This document shows positions 16,284 to 25,619 of a stretch of 64,000 nucleotides of DNA, piece after piece. This DNA comes from Fontibacterium temperatum (GTDB taxonomy: Bacteria; Pseudomonadota; Alphaproteobacteria; Pelagibacterales; Pelagibacteraceae): positions 434,001 to 498,000 of the forward strand of contig CAXNKS010000001.1 of assembly GCA_964203055.1 (NCBI GenBank), given 5' to 3'. Both the position numbers and the translations under genes were made by a program. The notes under the pieces were generated by a model. It made no database searches. It saw nothing but the letters and a program-made list of their open reading frames with translations, and was not told the DNA's origin. The first letter of the stretch is position 1; the number at the start of each line of letters is the position of its first letter.

Positions 16284-17444
16284 ATGCTAAAGACCATTAA
16301 TGAAGTTTCTTTAGCAAAAGATCTCGTTAAATGTCAGAGCGTTACACCTAAAGATGATGGAGCAATTAATGTTGTTGCAAAAAATCTAAAAAAATTAGGT
16401 TTTAAATGTCAGATTATGGAGTTCCAAGAAAAAGGAACCGCAAAAATTAAGAATTTGTATGCAAGAATTGGCAAAAGCTCCCCTAACTTTTGTTTTGCAG
16501 GACACACAGATGTTGTTCCTGTTGGAGATCTAAAATCTTGGACTGTTAATCCTTTTGGCGGGGTTATTAAAAATCAAAAATTAATTGGTCGTGGTGTTAG
16601 CGACATGAAAGGTTCAATTGCTTGTTTTATTTCTGCAGTTAGTGAATTTTTAAAAAAAAATAAAAAATTGAAAGGCTCAATTAGTTTTTTAATAACAGGT
16701 GATGAAGAAACTATTGCAATTAATGGCACTCAAAAAGTTATCGAAAAATTAATACAAAAAAAAGAAAAAATTGATTTCTGTATAGTAGGAGAGCCTACTA
16801 ATGAAAATAAACTTGGCGATATGATTAAAATCGGAAGAAGAGGTAGCATAACAGGTCATTTAACAATTTTAGGCACCCAAGGACACGTTGCTTATTCATA
16901 TACTTATAATAACCCCTCTACAATTATAGTTGAGATTTTAAATAATATTAAAAAATTAAAACTAGACAGTGGTAATAAAGATTTTCAACCTTCTAATCTT
17001 GAAGTTACAAAAATTACTATTGATAACACAGCAGACAATGTCGTTCCTGCAGAAGCAAAAGCTTCCTTTAATATAAGGTTTAATAATTTGCACACATCAA
17101 GCTCTCTTAAGAAAAAATTAAACAAAATTTTTTCTTCTATTACTAAAAAGTCTAAAGCAAATTACAAAATTAAATACAATGTTTCGGGGGAATCTTTTTT
17201 AACAAAACCTAGCAAAACTGTTTACATGATTAAAAATGTTATAAAAAAGAGCACAAAAATTAATCCTGTGCTATCAACGACGGGCGGTACTTCTGATGCT
17301 CGTTTTATAAAAAAAATCGCTCCTTGTATTGAATTTGGTTTAATTGCAAAAACTATCCATCAAGTAGATGAAATGGCTAGAGTTGCTGATTTAAAAAAAT
17401 TAAAAAATATATACTTAGATATCCTTGTTAATTACTTTAAGTGA
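16284..17444 (+). CDS. dapE: Succinyl-diaminopimelate desuccinylase
   Basis: M20 zinc peptidase family enzyme that removes succinate from N-succinyl-L,L-diaminopimelate. It is 386 residues. Metal ligands are visible in FAGHTDVVPVGD, RGVSDMKGS, TGDEET and VGEPT, with the final TIHQVDEM histidine. GTG of the next gene overlaps its stop (GTGA). Together with dapD it commits the cell to the succinylase route of diaminopimelate synthesis. Confidence 0.96.
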   Translation: MLKTINEVSLAKDLVKCQSVTPKDDGAINVVAKNLKKLGFKCQIMEFQEKGTAKIKNLYARIGKSSPNFCFAGHTDVVPVGDLKSWTVNPFGGVIKNQKLIGRGVSDMKGSIACFISAVSEFLKKNKKLKGSISFLITGDEETIAINGTQKVIEKLIQKKEKIDFCIVGEPTNENKLGDMIKIGRRGSITGHLTILGTQGHVAYSYTYNNPSTIIVEILNNIKKLKLDSGNKDFQPSNLEVTKITIDNTADNVVPAEAKASFNIRFNNLHTSSSLKKKLNKIFSSITKKSKANYKIKYNVSGESFLTKPSKTVYMIKNVIKKSTKINPVLSTTGGTSDARFIKKIAPCIEFGLIAKTIHQVDEMARVADLKKLKNIYLDILVNYFK

Positions 17445-18367
17445 CAACTTGCATATTCACCGCTGATTCTTCTATTCAACACGATACTGGCCCTGGTCAT
17501 CCAGAATGTCCTGAGCGAATTCCATCAATTATAAATGGTTTAAAAAAAATACAAACTCCAAAATTAATCTGGAAAAACGTAGGATCTTTTGATGAAAAAT
17601 ATATTAAACTTACTCATTCAGAAAAATATTTTGAAAAAATTAATCAATCATTTCCAAAAGAAGGTTTAGCTTTTCTTGATGGAGACACCATTGTTTCTAA
17701 AGGTAGTAAAAAAGCAGCTTACGATGCTGTTGCATCAATTATTAATGCAATCGATGCTGTAATGAATAAAGAGTTTGATAATGCCTTTTGCGTTATTAGA
17801 CCTCCTGGCCACCACGCTGAAAAAGAACAGGCTATGGGATTTTGCCTATTTAATAACGTTGCTGTAGGCGCAACTTATTTATTAGAAAAATATAAACTAA
17901 ATAGAGTGGCAATCATTGATTTTGATGTTCATCACGGAAATGGCACGCAAGATATTTTTTATAATGAAAAAAAAATTTTATATATTTCATCGCATCAATT
18001 TCCATTTTATCCAGGAACAGGTTCTGAAGATGAAACCGGCAAATATAATAATATTTTAAACATTCCTCTAAAAGCTGGAACAGGCTCTAAAGAATTTTTT
18101 AATAGTTATAAGAAAGTTTACGACAAATTAAATGAATTTAATCCTGAATTTATATTATTATCAGCCGGTTTTGATGCTCACAAAAACGATCCTTTAGCTA
18201 ACATTAATTTAGAATCTAAAGACTATTACACATTAACAAAAGAAATTATGAAAATTGCAAAACAAGTTTGTGGTAATAAAATTGTTTCAATTTTAGAAGG
18301 TGGCTACAATCTTGCAGCTATTCAAGAAAGTGCAAAATATCACGTTGAGGCTTTGTTAGAAATTTAA
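17441..18367 (+). CDS. Histone deacetylase-like amidohydrolase
   Basis: Arginase/deacetylase-fold zinc hydrolase of 308 residues. Signature motifs are TGPGHPECPERIPSI, CVIRPPGHHAEKEQAMGFC, IIDFDVHHGNGTQDIFY and SAGFDAHKNDPLA, which together hold the HH pair and the Asp-His-Asp zinc ligands. Bacterial members deacetylate acetylpolyamines or other small amides; the substrate here is unknown. GTG start, overlapping the dapE stop by 4 bases. It ends next to the convergent truA gene. Confidence 0.9.
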   Translation: MTTCIFTADSSIQHDTGPGHPECPERIPSIINGLKKIQTPKLIWKNVGSFDEKYIKLTHSEKYFEKINQSFPKEGLAFLDGDTIVSKGSKKAAYDAVASIINAIDAVMNKEFDNAFCVIRPPGHHAEKEQAMGFCLFNNVAVGATYLLEKYKLNRVAIIDFDVHHGNGTQDIFYNEKKILYISSHQFPFYPGTGSEDETGKYNNILNIPLKAGTGSKEFFNSYKKVYDKLNEFNPEFILLSAGFDAHKNDPLANINLESKDYYTLTKEIMKIAKQVCGNKIVSILEGGYNLAAIQESAKYHVEALLEI

Positions 18368-18368
18368 A

Positions 18369-19106
18369 TTAATAAATAATATTTTCCAAATATAATCCTG
18401 CAGCAGGAGCTGGAGATGCACATTTAGATCTATCTTTAGAATTTAATGCATCTAGTAAATCTTTTTTTGTCCATTTATTTTCACCTACAAGCTTTATACA
18501 TCCCATCATAGAACGAACTTGATGTTGTAAAAAAGACTGCGATTCAAAATAACTATAAATGTAATCATCTTTTCTAAAAATATTTATTTTCTCCATAGTT
18601 TTTATTGGAGATTTAGCTCCACACGAGGCTGACCTAAAAGTTGTAAAATCATGAGTTCCTATTAAAATTTGTGCAGCATCATTCATTTTAGTTTCATCAA
18701 GTTTTATTTTTAATTGCCATGCCCTATCTTTTTCTATGGACAATGGTGAGTCTCGATTAATAATTACATATTTATAAATTCTTAACTTTGCATCTCGTCT
18801 TGCATCAAAATCATCGTTTATTGATTCTGTTTTTAAAATACTGATAGATTCATTCTTTAAATGAAAATTCAAAGCATCGGTAATTTTTTTAGCATCAATA
18901 TCTTTATTAAAATCAAAATGAAAAACCTGATGTATTGCATGTACGCCTGTGTCTGTTCTTCCCGCTCCAAAAATTGTTATCTTTTTTTCAGCTATTTTCT
19001 CAATTGCCTGTTCAATCGCTTCTTGAACTGATCTGCCGTTTAATTGTCTTTGCCAGCCTACAAAATGAGTGCCATCATATTCAACTATGCATTTCAATCT
19101 TGGCAT
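18369..19106 (-). CDS. truA: tRNA pseudouridine(38-40) synthase TruA
   Basis: Makes pseudouridine at positions 38-40 of the tRNA anticodon arm. It is 245 residues. The N-terminal VEYDGTHFVGWQRQ and the catalytic-aspartate motif GRTDTGVHAIHQVFHF near residue 50 are clear, as is FLQHQVRSMMG near the C-terminus. The ATG follows the fmt stop with no gap. It is the last gene of a leftward def-fmt-truA set, a common arrangement in alphaproteobacteria. Confidence 0.97.
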   Translation of the reverse strand: MPRLKCIVEYDGTHFVGWQRQLNGRSVQEAIEQAIEKIAEKKITIFGAGRTDTGVHAIHQVFHFDFNKDIDAKKITDALNFHLKNESISILKTESINDDFDARRDAKLRIYKYVIINRDSPLSIEKDRAWQLKIKLDETKMNDAAQILIGTHDFTTFRSASCGAKSPIKTMEKINIFRKDDYIYSYFESQSFLQHQVRSMMGCIKLVGENKWTKKDLLDALNSKDRSKCASPAPAAGLYLENIIY

Positions 19107-20027
19107 TTAAAATAGCTTTGATGCTTTGGGAATTTTATATCCTAATAAAAATTCTTTTACTTTTTGAATTTTCTTTCCAGGTCTTTGGATCTCTAAAACT
19201 TGAATTGCAAAATCTTTACAGGCAATTAAAAGATTATCATTAAGTGTTGTGCCAATTTTGCCTTTTTGATCTGTAATTTCAGCTTTCCAAATTTTAATTC
19301 TTTCATTTTTAAATTTAAAACAAGCACCTGGAGTTGGATTTAAACCATTAATTTGCTGCACAATCTTATCTGCATTATTATTCCAGTTAATTTCTTCATC
19401 TTCACGTGTAATTTTTTTAGCATGGGTAGCTTTTGTATGATCTTGCTCTAAAAACTTAGCTTTATCTTTGTCTATTAGATCAATGGCTTTAATAATTAAT
19501 TTAGAACCCAAAATCGATAACTGGTCACTTAATAAACCGTAATTTAGCTGATCATTAATCTCTATTTTTTCAGACAACATCACAGGTCCTGAGTCTAAAC
19601 CTTTTTCAATTTTCATAATTGAGATTCCTGTAAATTTATCACCATTCATAATTGCTCTTTGAATAGGTGCTGCACCTCTCCAATAAGGTAATAGAGAAGC
19701 ATGAATATTGATAAAACCTTTTTTTGATAAATTTAAAAAATTTTCAGGAATAATTTGTCCATAAGCAACAACGATTACTAAGTCGGGATTTATTTTTTTA
19801 AAGAAATCTAATTCTGTTTCATTTTTTAATGAGCTTGGATGATGAACTTTTAAATTATTTTTTTCCGCTTCTAAATGAACTGGAGTTTTTTCAATTTTTA
19901 AACCTCTATTAGATTTTTTTGGAGGCTGCGTATAAACGTAAGTAATATTTAATTTTTCCTTAAGTAATTCTTTTAATGTAGGAACAGCAAATTCTGGTGT
20001 CCCCATGAAAATTATTTTTAATGACAT
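19107..20027 (-). CDS. fmt: Methionyl-tRNA formyltransferase
   Basis: Formylates initiator Met-tRNA using 10-formyltetrahydrofolate. It is 306 residues, with N-terminal FMGTPEFAVPTL, the catalytic region NIHASLLPYWRGAAPIQRAI and the MKIEKGLDSGPVM loop. The C-terminal tRNA-binding domain is present, including NGLNPTPGACFKF. It lies 7 bases downstream of def, whose product removes the same formyl group from finished proteins. Confidence 0.97.
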   Translation of the reverse strand: MSLKIIFMGTPEFAVPTLKELLKEKLNITYVYTQPPKKSNRGLKIEKTPVHLEAEKNNLKVHHPSSLKNETELDFFKKINPDLVIVVAYGQIIPENFLNLSKKGFINIHASLLPYWRGAAPIQRAIMNGDKFTGISIMKIEKGLDSGPVMLSEKIEINDQLNYGLLSDQLSILGSKLIIKAIDLIDKDKAKFLEQDHTKATHAKKITREDEEINWNNNADKIVQQINGLNPTPGACFKFKNERIKIWKAEITDQKGKIGTTLNDNLLIACKDFAIQVLEIQRPGKKIQKVKEFLLGYKIPKASKLF

Positions 20028-20034
20028 GGATTAC

Positions 20035-20565
20035 CTAAAAATTAATGTGATCTGAAACGTCTTCCTTTTTTGCTTTTGAGAGTTTTTTTAAAATAAAAGA
20101 TTTTTTTAATTTTGATAAATAATCAATAAACAAAATTCCATTTAAATGATCAATTTCATGTTGGATACAGGTTGCAAGCAAACCTTCTGCTTTTAATAAT
20201 TGTTCTTTTCCGTTTTGATCTAAATATTTTACATGACATTTTTCTGGTCTTTCAATTTCTGCAAATTGTTTAGGTAATGATAGGCAGCCTTCTTCAAAAG
20301 TACATTTTGTTTGGGATGTCCAAACAATTTCTGGATTTACAAAATACATAGGATTATTTGGTTCTGGTTCTTTTGCTATATCAATAACAATAACTCTTTT
20401 GTGCACTCCAATTTGAACAGCTGCAAGACCAATGCCAGGAGCTGCATACATTGTGTCCAACATATCTTTCATTAACTTTTTAATCTCAGCATCAACTTTT
20501 TGAACTGGCTTTGATTTAATTCTTAATTGAGGATCTGGCTCTGTTAAGATTTGCCTAATAGTCAT
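20035..20565 (-). CDS. def: Peptide deformylase
   Basis: Metal-dependent enzyme that removes the N-formyl group from nascent proteins. It is 176 residues. The three canonical motifs are present: GIGLAAVQIG near residue 45, EGCLSLP near 93 and QHEIDHLNG near 135. It starts a tight group with fmt and truA. The gap of 44 bases to recR contains a 14-base palindrome but no convincing promoter. Confidence 0.97.
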   Translation of the reverse strand: MTIRQILTEPDPQLRIKSKPVQKVDAEIKKLMKDMLDTMYAAPGIGLAAVQIGVHKRVIVIDIAKEPEPNNPMYFVNPEIVWTSQTKCTFEEGCLSLPKQFAEIERPEKCHVKYLDQNGKEQLLKAEGLLATCIQHEIDHLNGILFIDYLSKLKKSFILKKLSKAKKEDVSDHINF

Positions 20566-20609
20566 AATGAAAAAATACTAAATCTACTTAATTAATCAAG
20601 CGCTTGATG

Positions 20610-21218
20610 CTAATCGCTATTTAAAGAGCTACGATATTTAAACGCAGAAAATAATGTTCCATCATCCAAATATTCGATCTCTCCACCCACAGGCAGGCCG
20701 TGCGCTAACTTTGTTACTTTTACATTTAAATTTTTAATACTGTCTTTAATATAGTGAGCTGTCGTTTGTCCTTCGATTGTAGCGCTTGTTGCTAAGATAA
20801 CTTCTTTTACTGAATTAGCTTTAATTCTACTAACTAATGAACCTATTAAAAGATCTTCTGGATTTATGCCATTAATAGCTGAAAGAGTTCCTCCTAAGAT
20901 GTGATACTGGCCACTGTAAACATTTGTGCCTTCAAGAGCCCACATGTCCGCTACATTTTCTACAACACAAATTTGTTCATAATTATTTTTATTACTACAA
21001 TTACACTCAATTTTATTAGTTTTAAAATTTCCACAAATATTACAGCGAGCAACATTTTGATAAACTTTATCTAAAGCGCCAGACAATGGGTTCATAATGT
21101 TATCTCTATTTTTGAGAAGATAAAGAGCAATACGTCTTGCGGACTTTGGTCCTAATCCTGGCAACTTTGCAATTAGAAACATTAATGTTTCTAAATCTGG
21201 ATGAGAATTTTTTTTCAT
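20610..21218 (-). CDS. recR: Recombination protein RecR
   Basis: Works with RecF and RecO in loading RecA at gaps. It is 202 residues. An N-terminal helix-hairpin-helix (LIAKLPGLGPKSARRIALYLL) is followed by a four-cysteine zinc motif (CNICGNFKTNKIECNC) and a Toprim domain containing CVVENVADMWALE and the C-terminal HGLPVGGEIEYLDDGTL. It completes the widely conserved dnaX-ybaB-recR order, 2 bases downstream of ybaB. Confidence 0.97.
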   Translation of the reverse strand: MKKNSHPDLETLMFLIAKLPGLGPKSARRIALYLLKNRDNIMNPLSGALDKVYQNVARCNICGNFKTNKIECNCSNKNNYEQICVVENVADMWALEGTNVYSGQYHILGGTLSAINGINPEDLLIGSLVSRIKANSVKEVILATSATIEGQTTAHYIKDSIKNLNVKVTKLAHGLPVGGEIEYLDDGTLFSAFKYRSSLNSD

Positions 21219-21220
21219 TA

Positions 21221-21538
21221 CTAGAAAGGAAGTTTAAATCCAGGCGGCAATTTTAGACCACCCGTTATTTTTGACATTTCCTCAGATGATTTGGCTTCAA
21301 TTTCTTTTTTAGCGTTGTTAGTAGCTATAATAATCAAATCTTCTAAAACTTCTTTTTCTTCAGTCATTAACTTTGGATCAATATCTATTTTGATCATCTC
21401 ATGATTGCCATTCAAAATCACTTTCACCGCACCATTATTAGCAATACCCTCTGCTTGAATATTCTTTAATGAAGCTTTTGCCTCCATCATCTTTTGCTGC
21501 ATCTCTTGTGCTTTTTTTAACATACCACCAAAATCCAT
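21221..21538 (-). CDS. YbaB/EbfC family nucleoid-associated protein
   Basis: DNA-binding dimer of 105 residues, implicated in nucleoid organisation. It has the family's helical N-terminus (GGMLKKAQEMQQKMMEAKASL), the central GAVKVILNGNHEMIKIDIDP and a C-terminal GGLKLPPGFKLPF. The ATG overlaps the dnaX stop by one base (TAATG), and it lies between dnaX and recR as in most bacteria. Confidence 0.96.
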   Translation of the reverse strand: MDFGGMLKKAQEMQQKMMEAKASLKNIQAEGIANNGAVKVILNGNHEMIKIDIDPKLMTEEKEVLEDLIIIATNNAKKEIEAKSSEEMSKITGGLKLPPGFKLPF

Positions 21539-23232
21539 TACTTAATTTCCTCCACTTCATTAAGTTCGGCATCTGGAAAGTTTTCTTTTATTTTTTTGTA
21601 AACTTCACTTTCAAGGGCATCTTGTAATAATTTTTTTTTGTAAATTTCTTTATTTTCAAAAATTGTATTTTTACCTGTTTCTTTCGATAAAGAAATAATC
21701 CATCTTTCACCTGTCCAAAGTTTGAGTTTTTCAGTTAAAGATCTTACAAAATTTTTGGATAATTTTTCATTAAATGAAATATCAATTTTTCCAGTCTCAA
21801 ATTTTACTACTCTAACATTTCTTTCTAAATCAAACTTTAATTCAATTTCTTTTTTATCATTTGTAATCTCTATTAATTTTTCGAATGAATTAATTATCTC
21901 AAGTTTTCCAACTTCTTGTTTTTTTTCTAAAATTTTTGGATTTCGATCAATATCTTCTGCTTTTTCTTGTATAATGCTTTTTATTTGCGTCTTTGCTGAG
22001 GTTTGTTTGTTAATTATTGTTCCAGGTTTAATTTCGTTAAAATCATCTTGTTTCTCAGTAGACTCGGACATTGCACGCGTATCTGAGTTTAGAGCATCCT
22101 CAATTACTTGTTCTGGGCTTGGTAAATCTTTTAAATGCACTAATCTCATAATTAACATTTGAAAAGATAGAAAATGGTTTGGAACAAAACTTAATTCTTC
22201 GATTCCTTTAAGAATGAATTGCCAGATCATTGAAATATAAGAAAAATCAATATTTTTAGAAAGCGCTAGAATTACATCAGATTCAGATTCGGAAACCGTT
22301 AGGTCGTTTTCAATTTTGCCAAAACTTTTGCTTCTAGAAATTAAATAAATAACTTCAAGCATATCTTGCAAAACTAATTTCGGATCTGCTCCCAGATCAA
22401 ATATTTCTTGAGCATCTGCAAGGGCTTTTGCTTTATCACCATCAATTACAAAACGGACAAGATCAATAATTCTTGAACGGTCTGCTATGCCTAACATCGT
22501 TCTCACTGATGTTTCGATTATTTCTTCACCTAAAATATTAAATGTTGAGATTGCCTGATCTAATATAGATAAGGCGTCTCTTACTGATCCTTCTGATGCC
22601 TTAGCAATTAGCATTAAAGCTTTTTCATTAATTTTTGCTTTTTCTTTCTCAGAAATTTTCTTTAAGAAAGAAATCATTTCTTCAAGTTTAATTCTTCTAA
22701 GATCAAATCTTTGGCATCTTGAGATAATAGTTAATGGTATTTTTTTAACCTCAGTGGTTGCTAAAATAAATTTAAGGTGAGGAGGTGGCTCTTCTAAAGT
22801 TTTAAGCAAACCATTAAAAGCTTGTTTTGATAACATATGAACTTCATCAATGATGAAAACTTTATACTTAGCGCTTGTAGGATAATATTTAGCAGAATCG
22901 ATTAATTCTCGAATATCATCAATTCCTGTTTTAGAAGCAGCATCCATTTCTAAAACATCGATATGATTTGAATTTGTTATAGCTTCACAATGACAAAAGC
23001 CTTCACACTTTTTTTCTGCGCTTTCAGAATTTTTACAATTAATAGCTTTTGCAATTATTCTTGCGGTCGTTGTTTTTCCAACGCCCCTAATTCCTGTTAA
23101 TAAATAAGCGTTAGGAATACGATCCATCTTGATCGCATTTTTAATAATCTGCACCATTACGTCTTGACCTATAACTTCATCAAAACTTTGTGGTCGATAC
23201 TTTAATGATAAGCCTTTACGATTATTTTCCAT
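21538..23232 (-). CDS. dnaX: DNA polymerase III subunits gamma/tau
   Basis: Clamp-loader ATPase of the replicative polymerase, 564 residues. The AAA+ domain has Walker A GIRGVGKTTTARIIAKA, a zinc module with cysteines after INC, Walker B FIIDEVHML and sensor TTEVKKIPLTIISRCQRF. The C-terminal third is low in conservation, as in tau. The ATG lies 7 bases beyond the 3' end of the SRP RNA gene, with only a run of six T between. There is therefore no ordinary Shine-Dalgarno site or separate promoter. Confidence 0.96.
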   Translation of the reverse strand: MENNRKGLSLKYRPQSFDEVIGQDVMVQIIKNAIKMDRIPNAYLLTGIRGVGKTTTARIIAKAINCKNSESAEKKCEGFCHCEAITNSNHIDVLEMDAASKTGIDDIRELIDSAKYYPTSAKYKVFIIDEVHMLSKQAFNGLLKTLEEPPPHLKFILATTEVKKIPLTIISRCQRFDLRRIKLEEMISFLKKISEKEKAKINEKALMLIAKASEGSVRDALSILDQAISTFNILGEEIIETSVRTMLGIADRSRIIDLVRFVIDGDKAKALADAQEIFDLGADPKLVLQDMLEVIYLISRSKSFGKIENDLTVSESESDVILALSKNIDFSYISMIWQFILKGIEELSFVPNHFLSFQMLIMRLVHLKDLPSPEQVIEDALNSDTRAMSESTEKQDDFNEIKPGTIINKQTSAKTQIKSIIQEKAEDIDRNPKILEKKQEVGKLEIINSFEKLIEITNDKKEIELKFDLERNVRVVKFETGKIDISFNEKLSKNFVRSLTEKLKLWTGERWIISLSKETGKNTIFENKEIYKKKLLQDALESEVYKKIKENFPDAELNEVEEIK

Positions 23233-23239
23233 AAAAAAC

Positions 23240-23333
23240 GGGAGACTGAGGACAACCTGAAAAATTATCGTTACGGCTGCTTCCTTTCGGACCTGACCGG
23301 ATTAGCGTAACCTCCACCTGCCACCAATCTCCC
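23240..23333 (-). ncRNA. ffs: Signal recognition particle RNA (4.5S type)
   Basis: Short bacterial SRP RNA of about 94 bases, partner of Ffh in co-translational targeting. The apical signature GGTCAGGTCCGAAAGGAAGC, followed by AGCCGTAAC, is present on the minus strand. The terminal arms GGGAGATTGG and CTCAGTCTCCC pair. The 3' end is followed by six T residues, a likely terminator tract, which directly abut the dnaX start codon. Confidence 0.97.
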
Positions 23334-23338
23334 AAAAT

Positions 23339-23346
23339 ATTATAAC
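23339..23346 (-). promoter_or_regulatory. Extended -10 promoter of the SRP RNA
   Basis: Minus strand TGTTATAAT: a perfect TATAAT at 23344-23339 with an upstream TG, ending 5 bases before the first G of the SRP RNA. No good -35 box is seen, as is usual for extended -10 promoters. Confidence 0.75.
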
Positions 23347-23381
23347 AAGATAATTAAAAAAAAACGACAGCTATAATAATT

Positions 23382-24219
23382 TTAATATCTAAATGAATTG
23401 GCAAAATAAACGCCTAAAATATCTAATTTTTCAGTGTGTTTTTTTAAAATAGTTAGAGCTTTCTTTACTGCTAAGTTTTCAATATGCCCTTCAATATCAA
23501 GATAAAAACTTACCTGCTTAAAAGAATTACCAGTTGAAAAACTTTCAAGTTTTGTAAGGTTAACTTTATTCTCAGCAAATCCTCCTAAAGCCTTATGCAG
23601 TGCCGATGGCACGCTTTTTAAGCGAAAAATACAAGAAGTAATATATCTTCTTATTTTTTTTATATAATTTTGGTCTAGCAGAAGCAGACATAATTAAAAA
23701 TCTTGTAACGTTACCTTTTAAATCTTCAAAATTTTTCTTTAAAATCTTCAATCCATAAATCTTTGCAGCAAGAGCTGAGGCAATAGCAGATTCGGATTCT
23801 ATTTGATGTTCAGAAATATATTTTGCAGAACCAGCAGTATCGGCGGCTACAATTGGTAGTAATTTTAATTTATAAATATTTTTCTTACACTGCCCAATTG
23901 CCTGAGCATGGCTTCTTACGGTTTCTATTTGTTTAATCGAAACATCTTTTAATCCTAATAAGCAGTGTTCAACTTTTTGAAAGTGCTCTCCTTCTATTTT
24001 TAATCTAGAAGAAGATAATAAGTAATGAACGTCCGCAACTCTACCCGCTATAGAATTTTCAATTGGAATTAATAATTTACTATTTTTAGTGCTTTTGGTT
24101 TTAACAAAAGCATCCTCAAAGGTCTTGCAGCATATCATGCTAGGATTTTTAAAAATCTTTACTGCTGCTAAGTGTGAATAAGCGCCCTGTTCGCCTTGTA
24201 TAATTATTTTATTAGCCAT
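23382..24219 (-). pseudogene. pheA: Prephenate dehydratase, split by a +1 frameshift
   Basis: Converts prephenate to phenylpyruvate in phenylalanine synthesis. The N-terminal part carries the dehydratase domain (IIQGEQGAYSHLAA, LLIPIENSIAGRV, GNVTRFLIMS). The C-terminal part (SVPSALHKALGGFAENKVNLTKLES) is the ACT regulatory domain. They are in different frames. The break lies in an A8 run on the minus strand (23654-23661). With seven A the reading becomes YKKIRRYITSCIFRLKSVPS, as expected. Length is 3n+1, about 278 residues when corrected. The start overlaps the kdsB stop by 8 bases. Confidence 0.9.
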
Positions 24220-24949
24220 TTTTCATAATATTTCTTATTTCTTCTAAATCTTCAATAGTATCTACTCCTAAAGGATAAGAATCCGTTAAACCTACGCTTA
24301 TGGATATATCATTATCCATTGCACGCATTTGCTCTAGACTTCTATTAATTTCATTATCACTTCTTTTTAAAGAAACAAATTTTTTTAATGTTTCGTATTG
24401 ATAACCATAAATACCAACATGATGATAATAAAAATTATCTTTATTAATATTTTTTAATCTAAAAAAATCTAATGCATTATCAAAATTATTTATTTGCATT
24501 TCTTCTTTAGTTTCAATTTTTACAATATTTTTATTTTCTAAATCTTTTCTAGAATTTAGTTCTGTGGCAAGAGTTGCTATTTGATAAGAATTATTATTCA
24601 TAAATTTATCTAATAATTTTATTGCTGATGGATCAATATTTGGCATGTCTCCTTGTAGATTAATAATATTATCTGGTTTTTTAGAAAAATTTTTTTCTAT
24701 AGCTTCAAAAATTCTATCGGAGCCTGTTTTATGTTCTTTACTAGTTAAAATACTTTTTCCACCAACATCTTTAATAACTTTTGCAATTTCTTCATCTGCT
24801 GTTGCAACATAAACTTCACCAATTTTACTATCGATTGCTCTCTGCCAACAATGAACAATCATGGGTTTATTATTAATTAACAATAATGGTTTATTAGGTA
24901 ATCTTGTTGCTCGTAAGTGGCTTGGTATTAAAATAACTGTATTGTTCAT
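24212..24949 (-). CDS. kdsB: 3-deoxy-manno-octulosonate cytidylyltransferase
   Basis: Activates Kdo as CMP-Kdo for lipopolysaccharide core synthesis. It is 245 residues, the family length. It has the N-terminal nucleotide motif IPSHLRATRLPNKPLL, then GSDRIFEAI, NLQGDMPNIDP and YHHVGIYGYQ. Its presence implies that the organism makes a Kdo-containing LPS. It heads a short leftward operon with pheA. A small inverted repeat (24958-24980) lies in the gap to the divergent cytochrome gene. Confidence 0.96.
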   Translation of the reverse strand: MNNTVILIPSHLRATRLPNKPLLLINNKPMIVHCWQRAIDSKIGEVYVATADEEIAKVIKDVGGKSILTSKEHKTGSDRIFEAIEKNFSKKPDNIINLQGDMPNIDPSAIKLLDKFMNNNSYQIATLATELNSRKDLENKNIVKIETKEEMQINNFDNALDFFRLKNINKDNFYYHHVGIYGYQYETLKKFVSLKRSDNEINRSLEQMRAMDNDISISVGLTDSYPLGVDTIEDLEEIRNIMKNG

Positions 24950-25055
24950 AATTAAAATTATGCGACTGTAAGACGCATAAAATAGATTTTAATAAAAATT
25001 TTTTACTTTAAAGATTATGATGTTATACAATTTAGATTATAAAAATCACTAGAAT

Positions 25056-25577
25056 ATGGACAGTTTTGAATTTAATAAAATTGCTGCAGCAATACTAGTT
25101 GTTGCTTTATTATTAATTGGTTTAAACCAAATTGGAGATTCTGTTTATCGCGTAAAAAAACCTGAGACTCCAGGTTACAAAATAGAAGGTGTGGCAGAAA
25201 CAAAAGCTCCTGTTAAAGGTGAAGCTAAAAAAGAAGAAAAATTAGCAGATATAAAAATTTTATTAGCAACAGCAAATGTTGCCGCTGGTGAAAATACATT
25301 TAAGAAATGTGCAGCCTGTCATACTAATGTAAGTGGGGGTGCATCAAAAATTGGTCCTCCTATGTGGGGAATTGTTGGTAAAAAATCTGGTTCACATCCA
25401 GAGTTTAAATACTCGTCTGCACTTGCTGCTCATGGAAAAGCTTGGTCCGTTGAAGAGCTAAACGGGTTTTTATATAAGCCAACTGATTATCTTAAAGGAA
25501 CTAAAATGGCTTTTGCAGGTATTGCTAAAGATGAAGAAAGAGCAAATCTAATTGCATATTTAAGTACGCTTAAATAG
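25056..25577 (+). CDS. Membrane-anchored c-type cytochrome (CycM-like)
   Basis: Electron carrier of 173 residues with an uncleaved N-terminal membrane anchor (about 8-24) and an acidic/Lys-rich linker. A class I cytochrome c domain follows: heme motif CAACH at 85-89 and a likely Met ligand in GTKMAFAG. CycM-type cytochromes pass electrons from the bc1 complex to terminal oxidases in alphaproteobacteria, which is the most likely role here. It is divergent from kdsB. Confidence 0.9.
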   Translation: MDSFEFNKIAAAILVVALLLIGLNQIGDSVYRVKKPETPGYKIEGVAETKAPVKGEAKKEEKLADIKILLATANVAAGENTFKKCAACHTNVSGGASKIGPPMWGIVGKKSGSHPEFKYSSALAAHGKAWSVEELNGFLYKPTDYLKGTKMAFAGIAKDEERANLIAYLSTLK

Positions 25578-25619
25578 TTTTCTTTATATTCTCTTCAAAA
25601 AAAAATAAATTATTTACTA

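Noticed and set aside
20595..20608. 14-base palindrome ATCAAGCGCTTGAT between recR and def
   Set aside because: The stem would be short, no T-tract follows, and the genes run on in the same direction. Not strong enough to call a terminator or operator.
24958..24980. Inverted repeat TTATGCG/CGCATAA in the kdsB-cytochrome gap
   Set aside because: Only 7 bp with a 9-base loop between divergent genes. It could be an operator but nothing else supports it.
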